A DNA stretch of 64,000 nt from CBDCZI01 sp965224495 (GTDB lineage: Bacteria; Bacteroidota; Bacteroidia; Cytophagales; JAAEPT01): NCBI GenBank assembly GCA_965224495.1, contig CBDCZI010000014.1:62001-126000 (forward strand), given 5' to 3'. This document shows, one piece after another, positions 1-8,965 of the stretch. The notes beneath the pieces are model-generated. The model was given only the letters and a program-made list of their open reading frames with translations. It was not told the origin of the DNA and searched no databases. Every line of letters starts with the position of its first letter. The first letter of the stretch is position 1. The position numbers were made by a program, and so were the translations under genes.

Positions 1-640
1 AGATGCCAATCCTTCTTTACTAAAAAGAATTTTCAAAAACCCTTTACCAAACGGTTTGATATGTACAAATTCTTTTCGTCCCAACCAAAACAAAAAGGTA
101 GCGATAAGCATCAATCCTCCTGGTATTCCAAAAGCTATACTTGGTCCATAAAACTGTAACAACAAAGGTGTCGCTAGTGTCGATACAAACGAACCAAAAT
201 TAATGGCTACATAAAAATAATTAAAGACCGTTGATAATAAACTCTTGTTGCTCTCATCAAACTGATCGCCTACATGAGCACTTACACAAGGTTTTATTCC
301 GCCCGACCCCAAAGCAATCAGTCCTAATCCTAAAGCTAATCCGTCAGGTGTTTCGTACATTGCCAACACCAAATGCCCTATACAATACACAATAGATAGT
401 GTTAAAATAGTTTTGTATTTCCCAAAAAAACATATCGGCAACCAAAGCACCAAGTAAAGGAAACGCATAAACTGCCGACCCGAAAAGGTGGTACCATTCG
501 TTGGCTTGGTTTTCGGGCATGCGCAAATACTCCGTCATAAAAATGATGAGTATGGTCTTCATTCCGTAATAACTAAACCGTTCAGCTGTTTCGTTTCCTA
601 CAATGTAAGGAATCCCCGAAGGCATCTTTATTTTTCCCAT
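1..640 (-). pseudogene. POT-family proton-coupled oligopeptide transporter, N-terminal part, frameshifted
   Basis: Inner-membrane major-facilitator protein expected to import di- and tripeptides with protons. The N-terminus has the family signature ExxERFxYYGM (residues about 17-27), followed by hydrophobic helices. The C-terminal part lies beyond the left edge. The reading frame breaks at a run of seven A on the + strand (424-430). With six, translation continues as VADMFFGKYKTILTLSIV and on through GSGGIKPCV to the window edge, as in intact homologues. With seven it runs into a short wrong-frame tail. This may be a true inactivating or phase-variable slip, or a homopolymer sequencing error. 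Family assignment is firm, gene status uncertain. Confidence 0.8.
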
Positions 641-1000
641 TCTTTAAAAATAAGGCTCTTATCGGTAGAAAGGAATTTTGAAAGGTTTTATTTTTAAAAT
701 AGACTCCGGACAAAAAGGAAAGACACGCCCTCACAACTGTTCTGTTTCTTATTTCTTCTTCGCTGTACTTTTCACGCCAAAGAACTCACTATTAAGACTG
801 ATTTCTATTATGTGCACGGCTAAGGGATAGAGGCGGCATCCTTTGTGAGGAACGAACAAAGATACAGCCGAAAGCCCGACCCCGCTTTCCCTTTTAACGC
901 ACCTCTTCATTCTCTGAGGTAATCTTAATTCTGAAATACAGAAAATCAACACGGCACAAAGGGGACGCCCCTAATAAAACAAAAAGAAAGGCTTCCCCTC
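641..1000. other. Intergenic region holding one dispersed structured element
   Basis: No credible gene is visible in these 360 bases between two leftward genes. The only recognisable content is the element at 817-883, followed by a GGGGACGCCCC palindrome-like end near 962-972. Confidence 0.6.
817..883 (+). repeat. Dispersed structured element, copy 1 (Flavo-1-like candidate)
   Basis: About 67 bases, nearly identical to copies at 14501, 32605 and (inverted) 35433. It can fold as an outer GGC/GCC pair enclosing two hairpins, GGAT/ATCC and TTTGT/ACAAA, followed by the constant tail AAGCCCGACCC. Pairing and conservation suggest a transcribed RNA or a REP-like element. A link to the Rfam Flavo-1 family is my guess from memory. 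Confidence 0.65.
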
Positions 1001-3043
1001 CTACTTACTCGTAATTACAAACTGTACACGACGGTTGGTTTGACGGTTTTCTTCGGTGTCGTTTGAGACTTCGGGTTGTGCCTCTCCATAACCAACAGAG
1101 GTCATTCGAGTAGCGGTAACTCCATTTTTTATCAAATAACGCATCACAGCATCCGAACGATTTTGAGACAATTTTTCGTTGTATTGGTCTGACCCTTTAT
1201 CATCAGTATGACCTGACAACTCAATTTCTATCATCGGGTTTTCATTCATAAAATGCACGACTCTATCTAACTCCGTATAAGACTGCGGACGTAAAACCGA
1301 ACGGTTAAAGTCAAAATAAATGTGATTGATACGTACTTTTGCTCCTATTTCAATTGGTGTCAATTCAATATCCTTAGTGAAATGGTCATCGTTTTGGGGA
1401 ATAGTCACCGTTACTTTCGTTTCCTTGTTTAAGTATCCTTCGTGACTTGCACGCATAATATACGTCCCTGGCTCAGGTAATGTCACCTCGTAATAACCCG
1501 ATTTGTCACACGAAAACTCTGCCGTTTTCCCTGACGGCGACTCATACGTCACCACACTAGGAATTGGTTTGTGTGTTTTTTCGTCCAACACCTCTCCACT
1601 CAATACAATATCTCTATCCTTAGCTATTAACTCGATATCCTTAGTTATTTCGATAAGCATTTTACCCGAATGAATGGTAAATTCTTCGGTATAACTATGG
1701 TAACCTTCACTTTCTACAATGAGTACCCAATGCCCTACATCGTGCAAATGCGTTTCATAAAAACCACTTTTATTTTCCGAATGTGTATCAATATCTTCAT
1801 GCCCTTCCAATCGTAATTTTACATCCGAAACCAAGGCATACCCTGTTTTTTTATCCGTTACCTCTCCCGAAATAGACACTTCAGGACGTAAAGGAATCAA
1901 ATGTACATCAAATTTCAACAACGTGTCTTTATGAGTCTGCGGAATAACCAAAGTATCGACATGACTTTCGTAACCATCTACATCAACAAAATAAAGTAAA
2001 GTACCATAATCACGAATTGCCGTGTGGTATTCCCCTTTTTTATTCGATTTCAAATAATGATGCCCTTTCTTTGGTATCTGAATTTCAAAATTTGTTTGGA
2101 TAGGTTTGCCTGTCTCTTGGTCAAAAACTTGCCCCTCCAAAGCCACTCTAAAACGAGGAATTAACCCAATAATATCCAAACTTCCTCCGTCGGGTGTCAT
2201 TCTAGCCCAAGTCGTAAAAGCATGCTCCATTTTCGCATCTTCTGTAAAATAAGCGTCAAATTTTGTTGTATTGGCAGGTTTGCCAATGTTTTTTGGCGTT
2301 GTCCACTCCAACCAACTGTCATCTTTTCGCTCCGTTACATAGATATCCGCTTGACCAATACCTCCTTTTCTATCACTCGAAAAATACATCGTTTTTTCGT
2401 CCGAACAGATAAACGGACCAAACTCATCTGCTCCTGTACTTATATGTATTTTTTCTGGTTTAGAATAATGGTAATGCCCTTTCTGAAAACTTACATAAAT
2501 ATCACTTTTCTTACTCGCCTTACTTTCACTAAAATAATGTAAAATCACCTTCATATCATTGGTCATACTCGCTCCGTAGTACTCTCCAACATTCATTTCT
2601 TTAAAGTTTTCAATATGTAATTGATGAGGTTTTGACCAATCTCCCTCCTTTTTGTGTGAGACAGCCAAACCTCGTTCTTTCTTGTTTTTGCCTCCACTAA
2701 GCAACAATACGTCGCCATCTTTCACCACCGACATCACCTGATTTGAGGGATAACGGTTAAGTGTATTACTGGCGTGAACAGGTTTCTGCCACTTCCCATT
2801 TTTTTTCGTTGACGACCAAATATCCTGCGTTCCTTCTTTTCCATAGCGATTGCGAGGATGATTTACAACAAAAAAGTAAAGTGTATTGCCATCAGGTGAA
2901 ACCACAGGTGCTCCCTCGTGGTAACCTGTATTCATCACTTTCAAAAACTCCATTCGAAACAGACTTGTTGTATCTAACCTTTCTTGAGCAAAACCCAACG
3001 AAATAAACAACAAACTCAAAGTAACCGTAAAAATGTTTTTCAT
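1001..3043 (-). CDS. OmpA-family envelope protein with PD40 propeller and CarboxypepD-like repeats
   Basis: Secreted or outer-membrane-associated protein of 680 residues. A signal peptide (MKNIFTVTLSLLFISLGFAQ) precedes PD40/WD40-like propeller strands (about 40-290, e.g. MYFSSDRKGGIGQADIYV). Three carboxypeptidase-regulatory/CNA-B-like beta domains follow (about 300-560), then a C-terminal OmpA peptidoglycan-binding domain (about 565-678) with HIYFDFNRSVL, SGHTDDKGSD and the conserved NRRV end. The propeller-CRD-OmpA order resembles the type IX secretion protein PorE, which also has TPRs that are absent here. A role anchoring an outer-membrane complex to peptidoglycan is inferred. It is the first gene downstream of the cas2 end. 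Confidence 0.85.
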   Translation of the reverse strand: MKNIFTVTLSLLFISLGFAQERLDTTSLFRMEFLKVMNTGYHEGAPVVSPDGNTLYFFVVNHPRNRYGKEGTQDIWSSTKKNGKWQKPVHASNTLNRYPSNQVMSVVKDGDVLLLSGGKNKKERGLAVSHKKEGDWSKPHQLHIENFKEMNVGEYYGASMTNDMKVILHYFSESKASKKSDIYVSFQKGHYHYSKPEKIHISTGADEFGPFICSDEKTMYFSSDRKGGIGQADIYVTERKDDSWLEWTTPKNIGKPANTTKFDAYFTEDAKMEHAFTTWARMTPDGGSLDIIGLIPRFRVALEGQVFDQETGKPIQTNFEIQIPKKGHHYLKSNKKGEYHTAIRDYGTLLYFVDVDGYESHVDTLVIPQTHKDTLLKFDVHLIPLRPEVSISGEVTDKKTGYALVSDVKLRLEGHEDIDTHSENKSGFYETHLHDVGHWVLIVESEGYHSYTEEFTIHSGKMLIEITKDIELIAKDRDIVLSGEVLDEKTHKPIPSVVTYESPSGKTAEFSCDKSGYYEVTLPEPGTYIMRASHEGYLNKETKVTVTIPQNDDHFTKDIELTPIEIGAKVRINHIYFDFNRSVLRPQSYTELDRVVHFMNENPMIEIELSGHTDDKGSDQYNEKLSQNRSDAVMRYLIKNGVTATRMTSVGYGEAQPEVSNDTEENRQTNRRVQFVITSK

Positions 3044-3113
3044 AACCTAAAGATACGTAAATAAACAACTAAAAGATACAAATAAATTACCTATCGCCTT
3101 ACATAAACATTTC

Positions 3114-4268
3114 GGCTGTGTTCCATTTAAAAGTTGGTAAAATAGCCTATAAATTTTCAATCTTTCAAATTAGAATAATTAGTTAGGTAAATTTGATAAT
3201 TCACCTCTCTTTTCATAAAATCACTCCAGGAAGTATGGCTATGAAATGATTCATCAAAGAAATCAATTGAACTTTGTTTTAAAGACTCAATTAGAGTAAA
3301 CCAATTACAATAATTGTGTAAATACTTTGTTGCAACACCTTTAAACCCTCTATTGACCAATGTTTTTAATCTACCAGCTTTTTCATTAATAGTGTTGACA
3401 TGATATATTTTAGCTCTCGAATGGTATTTTGCTAAAAATGTCTCGTGCTGAATTCTAAAAGCCTTGGCAAAAGCCTTTAATGATGGGTGTTTATCTGAAG
3501 TTAAAATATTTGTCTCTTTATTTATGATTCCACCAATTGATTTTTTAACATCAGAAGCCTTTAGTCGACCAATTCACTAACAACATCTAAAATCAGGTCA
3601 CCTTCTCTATCTGCTGTTGCTAATACCTTGACCGATTCAGAATTATCACCTTGTTTATTGTTTTGTCGTCCTCTCTTTTTAGAGGAACTTAAGTTTTTTC
3701 TTCCTTTTTGATTAAAGCTGTAATGTAAATCATCAATTTCCACAATACCAAATAACTTTGTTGCCTTTTTAGCTATTGCAAATAGTATTTTATGTCGCCA
3801 AAAGAAAGCTGTTTTATGACAAACATTTATTCTCTTCCCCATTTCTCTTGTGGAATAAAAATCACCATTAAACATCGTATCAACGTACTCATACCATTTA
3901 TCTTTCAACTGTAAACGATGAATAGCTGAACCAGTGGAGTCCGAAAAAATGGTTTTACATGTCTGTTTTTTACATTGGTAACGCTGTTCTAATGATTTAT
4001 TAAAACCATATTTAATAAAGTGATGCGACCCGCATTTTGGACAGCAATCTCGTTTATATTCTTCTGTTTTTGATTGGTAAGTATTTTTGTTTTCTAAAAT
4101 TTGAAACTTCAATTTCTCTACAAGAATTTCTTTTTCATCAGTTGGTAACTGACTTAAGCGAGTAAATATATTTTTGAAAAGCATAGCATAAATAGTTGGT
4201 TCTATTTATAAAACACTCAAAACGAAAAGTTCGTGCTTGATTTACCAACTTTTTAGTGGAACACAGCC
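3114..4268 (-). mobile_element. IS1595-family insertion sequence (ISXO2-like) at the end of cas2
   Basis: The 1155-bp element is bounded by inverted repeats starting GGCTGTGTTCCA; the ends at 3114-3141 and 4241-4268 match at 26 of 28 positions. Both ends are flanked by the direct repeat AACATTTC (3106-3113 and 4269-4276). An 8-bp duplication fits the IS1595 family. The element interrupts the last codons of cas2 and holds one transposase gene that carries a frameshift. A 114-bp piece of a close relative is found at 30865-30978. Confidence 0.92.
3157..4184 (-). pseudogene. IS1595-family (ISXO2-like) transposase, frameshifted
   Basis: DDE-type transposase. The N-terminus (MLFKNIFTRLSQLPTDEKE) is followed by a zinc ribbon, CCPKCGSHHFIKYGF...CKKQTC, and the ISXO2-like region with IVEIDDLHYSFNQKGRKN. 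The first frame stops at 3561 after VVSELVD. The rest of the protein (RLKASDVKKSIGG ... TSDKHPSLKAF ... VNRGFKGVATKYLHNY) continues in another frame, as if one G had been lost near 3570 from an ancestral ELGRLKASD. The element is therefore probably unable to move by itself unless the shift is bypassed. Confidence 0.85.
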
Positions 4269-4603
4269 AACATTTCTAACTGCAAAGGAGCTTTTCTTGG
4301 CTCGGTTGCCTTTAGTCCCCAAAAATTATTAATTCCGGCAAATTGTTTATCCGTAATTCGGATGATACTCACTTTCCCTTCGGGAGGTAACATATCTTTT
4401 ACCCTATTGGTATGCACATCGGCATTTTCACTACTTGGGCAATGCCGTATATAAACACTAAACTGTTTCATCATAAAACCATCTTTCAACAGTTTCTTAC
4501 GAAAACCTTGTGCTCTTTTTCTTTCTGCCTTGGTGTTAGTAGGCAAGTCAAACATTACAAATAACCACATAATTCGATAAGCATTTAAACGTTTTTGTTT
4601 CAT
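4253..4603 (-). CDS. cas2: CRISPR-associated endoribonuclease-like Cas2
   Basis: Small ferredoxin-fold partner of Cas1 in spacer integration. The protein begins MKQKRLNAYRIMWLFVMFDLPTNTKAERKRAQGFRKKL, with the conserved Asp in MFDLPT and the type II-C style RHCPSSENADVH region. The gene ends inside the IS1595-family element: its last five codons (LAVFH) and stop come from the IS end. Joining the flanks across the target duplication restores a native end EMFM-stop, so only the extreme C-terminus is changed (116 instead of about 113 residues). Function is therefore probably kept. It starts 21 bases after the cas1 stop. Confidence 0.92.
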   Translation of the reverse strand: MKQKRLNAYRIMWLFVMFDLPTNTKAERKRAQGFRKKLLKDGFMMKQFSVYIRHCPSSENADVHTNRVKDMLPPEGKVSIIRITDKQFAGINNFWGLKATEPRKAPLQLEMLAVFH

Positions 4604-4624
4604 TTTGTTGTGTTTTGTTGTGTT

Positions 4625-5519
4625 TTAAAGTACCATAGTTGGGAAAAGCATTTTCTTTACCTCACCGGCAAAGCAACGTGACAGAGACGCTGTTGTCTGG
4701 CTCAACCCCACCATTAAAGGACTTGTGTTTTTGTTTATAAAAATATCGGCACTTAGTATTTTCAATAAAGTACTCTTTTCTTCTTTTCCCAACTCGCCTG
4801 TATTCATTCCACTTTGGTGCATTTCGTAAACCACCGCATCTACCAGCGGACGGTAAGGCTCCATGATATCATCTGCCAGGCAATACGAGTTGTATTTGTT
4901 TTTGTGGTGTATGCCCAACGTAGGCAATAAACCACTACCCGACAAGGCACGAGCCACTGATGCCCGTAGTATCGCATAACCATAGTTCAGTGCTGGATTG
5001 GGAGCTAAACCAAACCGTTCTCTGGTAAACTCTTTACCAAACAACCTTGACCAATACCGCTTTGCTCCCAACGCCTCTACATTAGAAGTGTCTCCACTCA
5101 GTACTTTATCTACCAAATAGCTTACTGGTTGTGCATTTTTTCCATAATGTGCCAATACACTTGCTTGGTTGGTTAGTTTTTGTTTAATGGTCTGTTGCCA
5201 CAGTCTTTTTTTTGAGTGGCTCTGTCGCATTGATTTGATTTCTAAAATGAACTGTTTGTATTTGATGTGTATCCAAATGCAACAACATAGAAGTTGGGTG
5301 GTGTTTGTCATCACAAAAAACCACTGCTGTATTGTTGTTTGCCAAATGCTGTATGACACTTTGTGTAAATGTAATCTGTGGATGCTCAAAAACGATAAAC
5401 CCTATATCCTCTATCGGAATAGAATAATACTCTCCTGTTTTTTTGTTGGTTGCTTTGAGTTGCAAGTCTTCAGTACTCAAATGATAAGGTTTACCGAAAA
5501 ATAGTGTTCGTTTTAGCAT
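4625..5519 (-). pseudogene. cas1: CRISPR-associated integrase Cas1, frameshifted in an A8 tract
   Basis: Cas1 inserts new spacers together with Cas2. The N-terminal part (MLKRTLFFGKPYHLSTEDLQLK, 5519 to about 5212) and C-terminal part lie in different frames. The C-terminal part holds the catalytic regions NVEALGAKRYW, GIHHKNKYNSY and ADDIMEPYRPLVD. The junction is a run of eight A on the minus strand (5206-5213). With seven A the protein reads NATEPLKKRLWQQTIKQKL and is about 297 residues, normal for type II Cas1. All three metal-site residues (Glu, His, Glu) are intact. So this is a recent or reversible slip, or a sequencing error, not a decayed gene. Confidence 0.88.
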
Positions 5520-5594
5520 AGTATAAAAAAGTTAATAAAAAGCTGACGTAGAGCGTATTACGACACCTCTTAAAAAAGGTTATCTTTTTAGCAC

Positions 5595-5646
5595 AAAAAA
5601 AAAATGGTAGAAGAAAGTGATTTCGACACATTCAACTACCATTTTT
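5595..5646 (-). terminator. Rho-independent terminator between the array and cas1
   Basis: On the minus strand, AAAAATGGTAG and CTACCATTTTT form an 11-bp stem around a 25-nt loop, followed directly by a run of ten T (A10 at 5595-5604 on the + strand). It stops transcripts coming leftward out of the CRISPR array before cas1, so it supports minus-strand transcription of the array. Confidence 0.75.
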
Positions 5647-5700
5647 ATAACGATATTATCTCTTTTTCTAACTGATTAACAGAAGGTTACACCAACTGCT
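5647..5700. other. Putative CRISPR leader (cas1-side end of the array)
   Basis: AT-rich 54 bases between the terminator and the first perfect repeat. The nonamer AACGATATT (5649-5657) is the exact reverse complement of the first nine bases of repeat 1 on the + strand (5701-5709), so leader and repeat can form a stem-loop. New spacers are expected to enter here, because the opposite end of the array has a degenerate repeat. Confidence 0.55.
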
Positions 5701-7183
5701 AATATCGTTAATTCCTTATTCTAATCAAACCACAACAAATCTGTTAGCTTAACTCTTTCTTGTGCAAATATCGTTAATTCCTTATTCTAATCAAACCACA
5801 ACACGTTGCCAATATGCCCGATTAGGTTTATAATATCGTTAATTCCTTATTCTAATCAAACCACAACTACCGCTCCTTTTAACAGCTTTACTTCTTGAAT
5901 ATCGTTAATTCCTTATTCTAATCAAACCACAACTAACTTGGTAAAGATATGGGTTCAAGTATTAATATCGTTAATTCCTTATTCTAATCAAACCACAACT
6001 ACGCCCCCTGTTTCAATTGCCTTTAAATAATATCGTTAATTCCTTATTCTAAATCAAACCACAACACTTGAAGACACTCCTTTTGTTGTTTCAAAATATC
6101 GTTAATTCCTTATTCTAATCAAACCACAACAATAGTCAAGTTTATAGATAATTAAAAATAATATCGTTAATTCCTTATTCTAATCAAACCACAACAATAC
6201 CCGACAATACTCTCTATCCTATCGAATATCGTTAATTCCTTATTCTAATCAAACCACAACTAATTTAGTGAAAATATGGGTTCAAGTATTAATATCGTTA
6301 ATTCCTTATTCTAATCAAACCACAACTGTAAAGACGTGCCTTATCGTTCGTTTTTGAATATCGTTAATTCCTTATTCTAATCAAACCACAACTGTAAAGA
6401 CGTGCCTTATCGTTCGTTTTTGAATATCGTTAATTCCTTATTCTAATCAAACCACAACGTCTTTTATTTCTGATTTAATGTCAATTAAAATATCGTTAAT
6501 TCCTTATTCTAATCAAACCACAACTTCTTTTCGGCGTATCCGTGATTGTTAATTAATATCGTTAATTCCTTATTCTAATCAAACCACAACTGGTTTAATA
6601 TTGCTAAAAATTTAGCACCGAATATCGTTAATTCCTTATTCTAATCAAACCACAACAACGCACTAGACACACCTGTAATTGTTTGTAATATCGTTAATTC
6701 CTTATTCTAATCAAACCACAACAACGCACTAGACACACCTGTAATTGTTTGTAATATCGTTAATTCCTTATTCTAATCAAACCACAACGACTTAACGGTA
6801 ACCAAGCCAATACTGGCTAATATCGTTAATTCCTTATTCTAATCAAACCACAACATCAAATAAATGTTGAATTGCTTCCCAACCAATATCGTTAATTCCT
6901 TATTCTAATCAAACCACAACTTTACTGAATTTTCTCCTTTTCGTTTTCCAATATCGTTAATTCCTTATTCTAATCAAACCACAACTCATCTCCAAATCTT
7001 GAATATGCTCCAGTAAATATCGTTAATTCCTTATTCTAATCAAACCACAACTCGCCAACTCTTTTGTATAGTCTTTTTTTAAATATCGTTAATTCCTTAT
7101 TCTAATCAAACCACAACCGCTGGTCTGACCGAAGTGGCAAAGGATTCAATATCGTTAATTCCTTATTCTAATCAAACCACAAC

Positions 7184-7365
7184 ATGATGTCGTTTTTCAT
7201 GCGGTCAACCTCTTTCAGTAATTCCTGTATCTTTTTTACGGCATTTAATTGGCTCATTTGTAACTATTTATAAAACAATTCGTATATTTGTGTATAAGGA
7301 AACCCTTAAGTCGTACGACATCCGATTGCATATCGGAATGTGGCAGTTGATTTAAGGGTTTCCTT
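7184..7365. other. Abnormal 182-nt CRISPR insert with phage gene start and hairpin
   Basis: Read on the minus strand, the first part is the start of an open frame, ATG at 7257 down to 7184, coding MSQLNAVKKIQELLKEVD and a few more residues, cut by repeat 23. On the + strand a TTTG (7257-7260) and TATATTTG (7283-7290) pair form a Bacteroidota promoter. At the expected start point begins a 14-bp perfect inverted repeat, AAGGAAACCCTTAA (7296-7309) with TTAAGGGTTTCCTT (7352-7365). Its right arm ends exactly at repeat 24. The insert is homologous in plan to that at 7468-7634. Confidence 0.7.
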
Positions 7366-7467
7366 AATATCGTTAATTCCTTATTCTAATCAAACCACAA
7401 CCATCACTGGATTAGTAATAAATCTATCCAAAATATCGTTAATCCCTTATTCTAATCAAACCACAAC

Positions 7468-7634
7468 CTATCTTTTCTGTTGCGTTTAATTGGTTCATTT
7501 GTAACAAGTTTAGTTATTATTCGTATATTTGAGTATGACAGCGTTTTTAACGTGGTCGATTTCCCCTATATGGGAGAATCAACCCCTTTTAGGGTTGAGG
7601 GAAGCATCAACCCTATTTTTTTATTTTATGCTTC
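7468..7634. other. Abnormal 167-nt CRISPR insert, paralogous gene start plus possible small RNA
   Basis: The minus strand opens a frame MNQLNATEKI (ATG near 7497 down to 7468), a paralogue of the start in the 182-nt insert, with a similar upstream region (shared CAAATATACGAA). On the + strand lie TTTG (7498-7501), 22 bases, then TATATTTG (7524-7531), the same spacing as the other insert. The two inserts therefore come from related phage or mobile-element regions. The end next to repeat 26 is again an inverted repeat, GAAGCAT (7600-7606) with ATGCTTC (7628-7634). Confidence 0.65.
7537..7627 (+). ncRNA. Possible small RNA inside a CRISPR insert (promoter, hairpin, terminator)
   Basis: Downstream of the TATATTTG box lie an imperfect hairpin (GGTCGATTTCCCC with GGGAGAATCAACC, about 7554-7585) and a terminator-like hairpin, AGGGTTGA (7591-7598) with TCAACCCT (7607-7614), followed by a T-rich run. 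Promoter, structured body and terminator fit within one insert. Expression is not shown by the sequence; this is an inference. Confidence 0.35.
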
Positions 7635-7733
7635 AATATCGTTAATTCCTTATTCTAATCAAACCACAACCACTCTGCGTATTCTTGAAACTCCTCACAA
7701 ATATCGTTAATTCCTTATTCTAATCAAACCACT

Positions 7734-8840
7734 CCCGAAGATGCTTCTTTTGATTTTAGTCCGTTAGCGACTATGTACGGGAGTGCTTGCTGTGGTGAGA
7801 CACCTGTTAGTAATAGTGTCAATTCGTTATTAGACGAATGGTTTAAAAGCTATGTAGATGTGCTCAAAGACACGTACAAACTTAAAGATATTGTTGCTAT
7901 TCCTTACCAACTGTATAGACATTATGCGACTATCCTTTTAAATGGGTTAAATAAAGGATTTAAAGACCGAATAGGAAACAATATTGCTTACGATAGCCCT
8001 GACCATAAACGTATCTTGATGTTGCGTGCTAATATTCATCGTTTTAGTTCAGCCAGTACTTGGGTAATAGCAAAAAAACTCAATAAGTTAGTTAAAAACA
8101 CGAAGGACTGGACGGAGTTTAAACATAAAGCTATCAACGAAGGAAAGACTGTTTTGGCTCATTTACACACAGAGTACTTGCACGCTCACTCGGTAGGTCA
8201 GAACGCTTCGAGCTGGTTGAGAGCTTCCGAAAATACTGACGTAGTGGATTTGATGTACCAAACAATTGGTGATAAAAGGATACGACCAGAACACGCAAAA
8301 TGGGACGGTATTGTTGCTCCTGTAGGTGATAAGATTTGGGACAAACTTTACACACCGAACGGATGGCGTGACCGATGCGAGATAATAGAGATACCAAAAG
8401 GTTCTCGAAAATTGTCAGACACCTCTAAAGTGACTTACGAAGGGATAGGGAAAGGCTTTGATTACAACGTAGGAAAGGAAAAAGAAAACTTCTATTACAA
8501 AGACTTCTTTGGACACAGTTATAAATTAAGGAAAGAAAAGCTTTTTGAAAAATTCAAACATAAAAGATACAAAGAAGAGAATAGGCAAGGCATCGCTGTA
8601 CACGTTGAGGAGATTTTAAACAACCCCGATGAAGTTTGGATGAAAATTACTGGGAATGAAAAGAACAAAAAAAGAGCAAACTATGACCTGTTTTATCATA
8701 AGAAGTACAAAAACAGTCGATTAGTAGTCCTTACTAATACTGAAAGTTCTGAAAATATGGAGGTGATTACGTGGTTCGAGGCAGATGAAAAGAGACTTGG
8801 TAACTCCTCTAGCGGAATACCTATCTACTTAAAAGAGTAA
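7734..8840 (+). pseudogene. Phage head morphogenesis protein fragment (Mu gpF-like) with C-terminal nuclease-like domain
   Basis: The frame is open from the repeat junction (PEDASFDFSPLATMYGSACC...) to 8840, so the 5' end of the gene is missing. The middle contains the Mu F-type minor head protein region (RPEHAKWDGIVAP, then WDKLYTPNGWRDRCE). The last 80 or so residues (NPDEVWMKITGNEKNKKRANYDLFY...) look like the barnase/EndoU-like PBECR domain often fused to such proteins. It lies wholly inside the CRISPR array between repeats 27 and 28. It has no own start and is likely not expressed. Family call is by motif memory. Confidence 0.72.
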
Positions 8841-8965
8841 AAATAGAGAGGATAAATATGGGCGACAAAGAACCTCTCTTATCCATAGATTGTTAATCAT
8901 ACCTTGTTCTTACGTATTCATCTCTCTCTTACACAATTATACGAATAAAAAGTAAAATAAGTTAT

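Noticed and set aside
5647..5700. A second tracrRNA in the leader
   Set aside because: Only nine bases are complementary to the repeat, and no nexus hairpin follows; the site at 13792 is far better.
7480..7710. Open frame of 76 codons across the CRISPR inserts
   Set aside because: It reads through a repeat (ISLIPYSNQTTT is the repeat translated) and has no family resemblance.
8134..8397. Minus-strand 87-codon frame inside the phage head-gene fragment
   Set aside because: It is a shadow of the clearly coding + strand.
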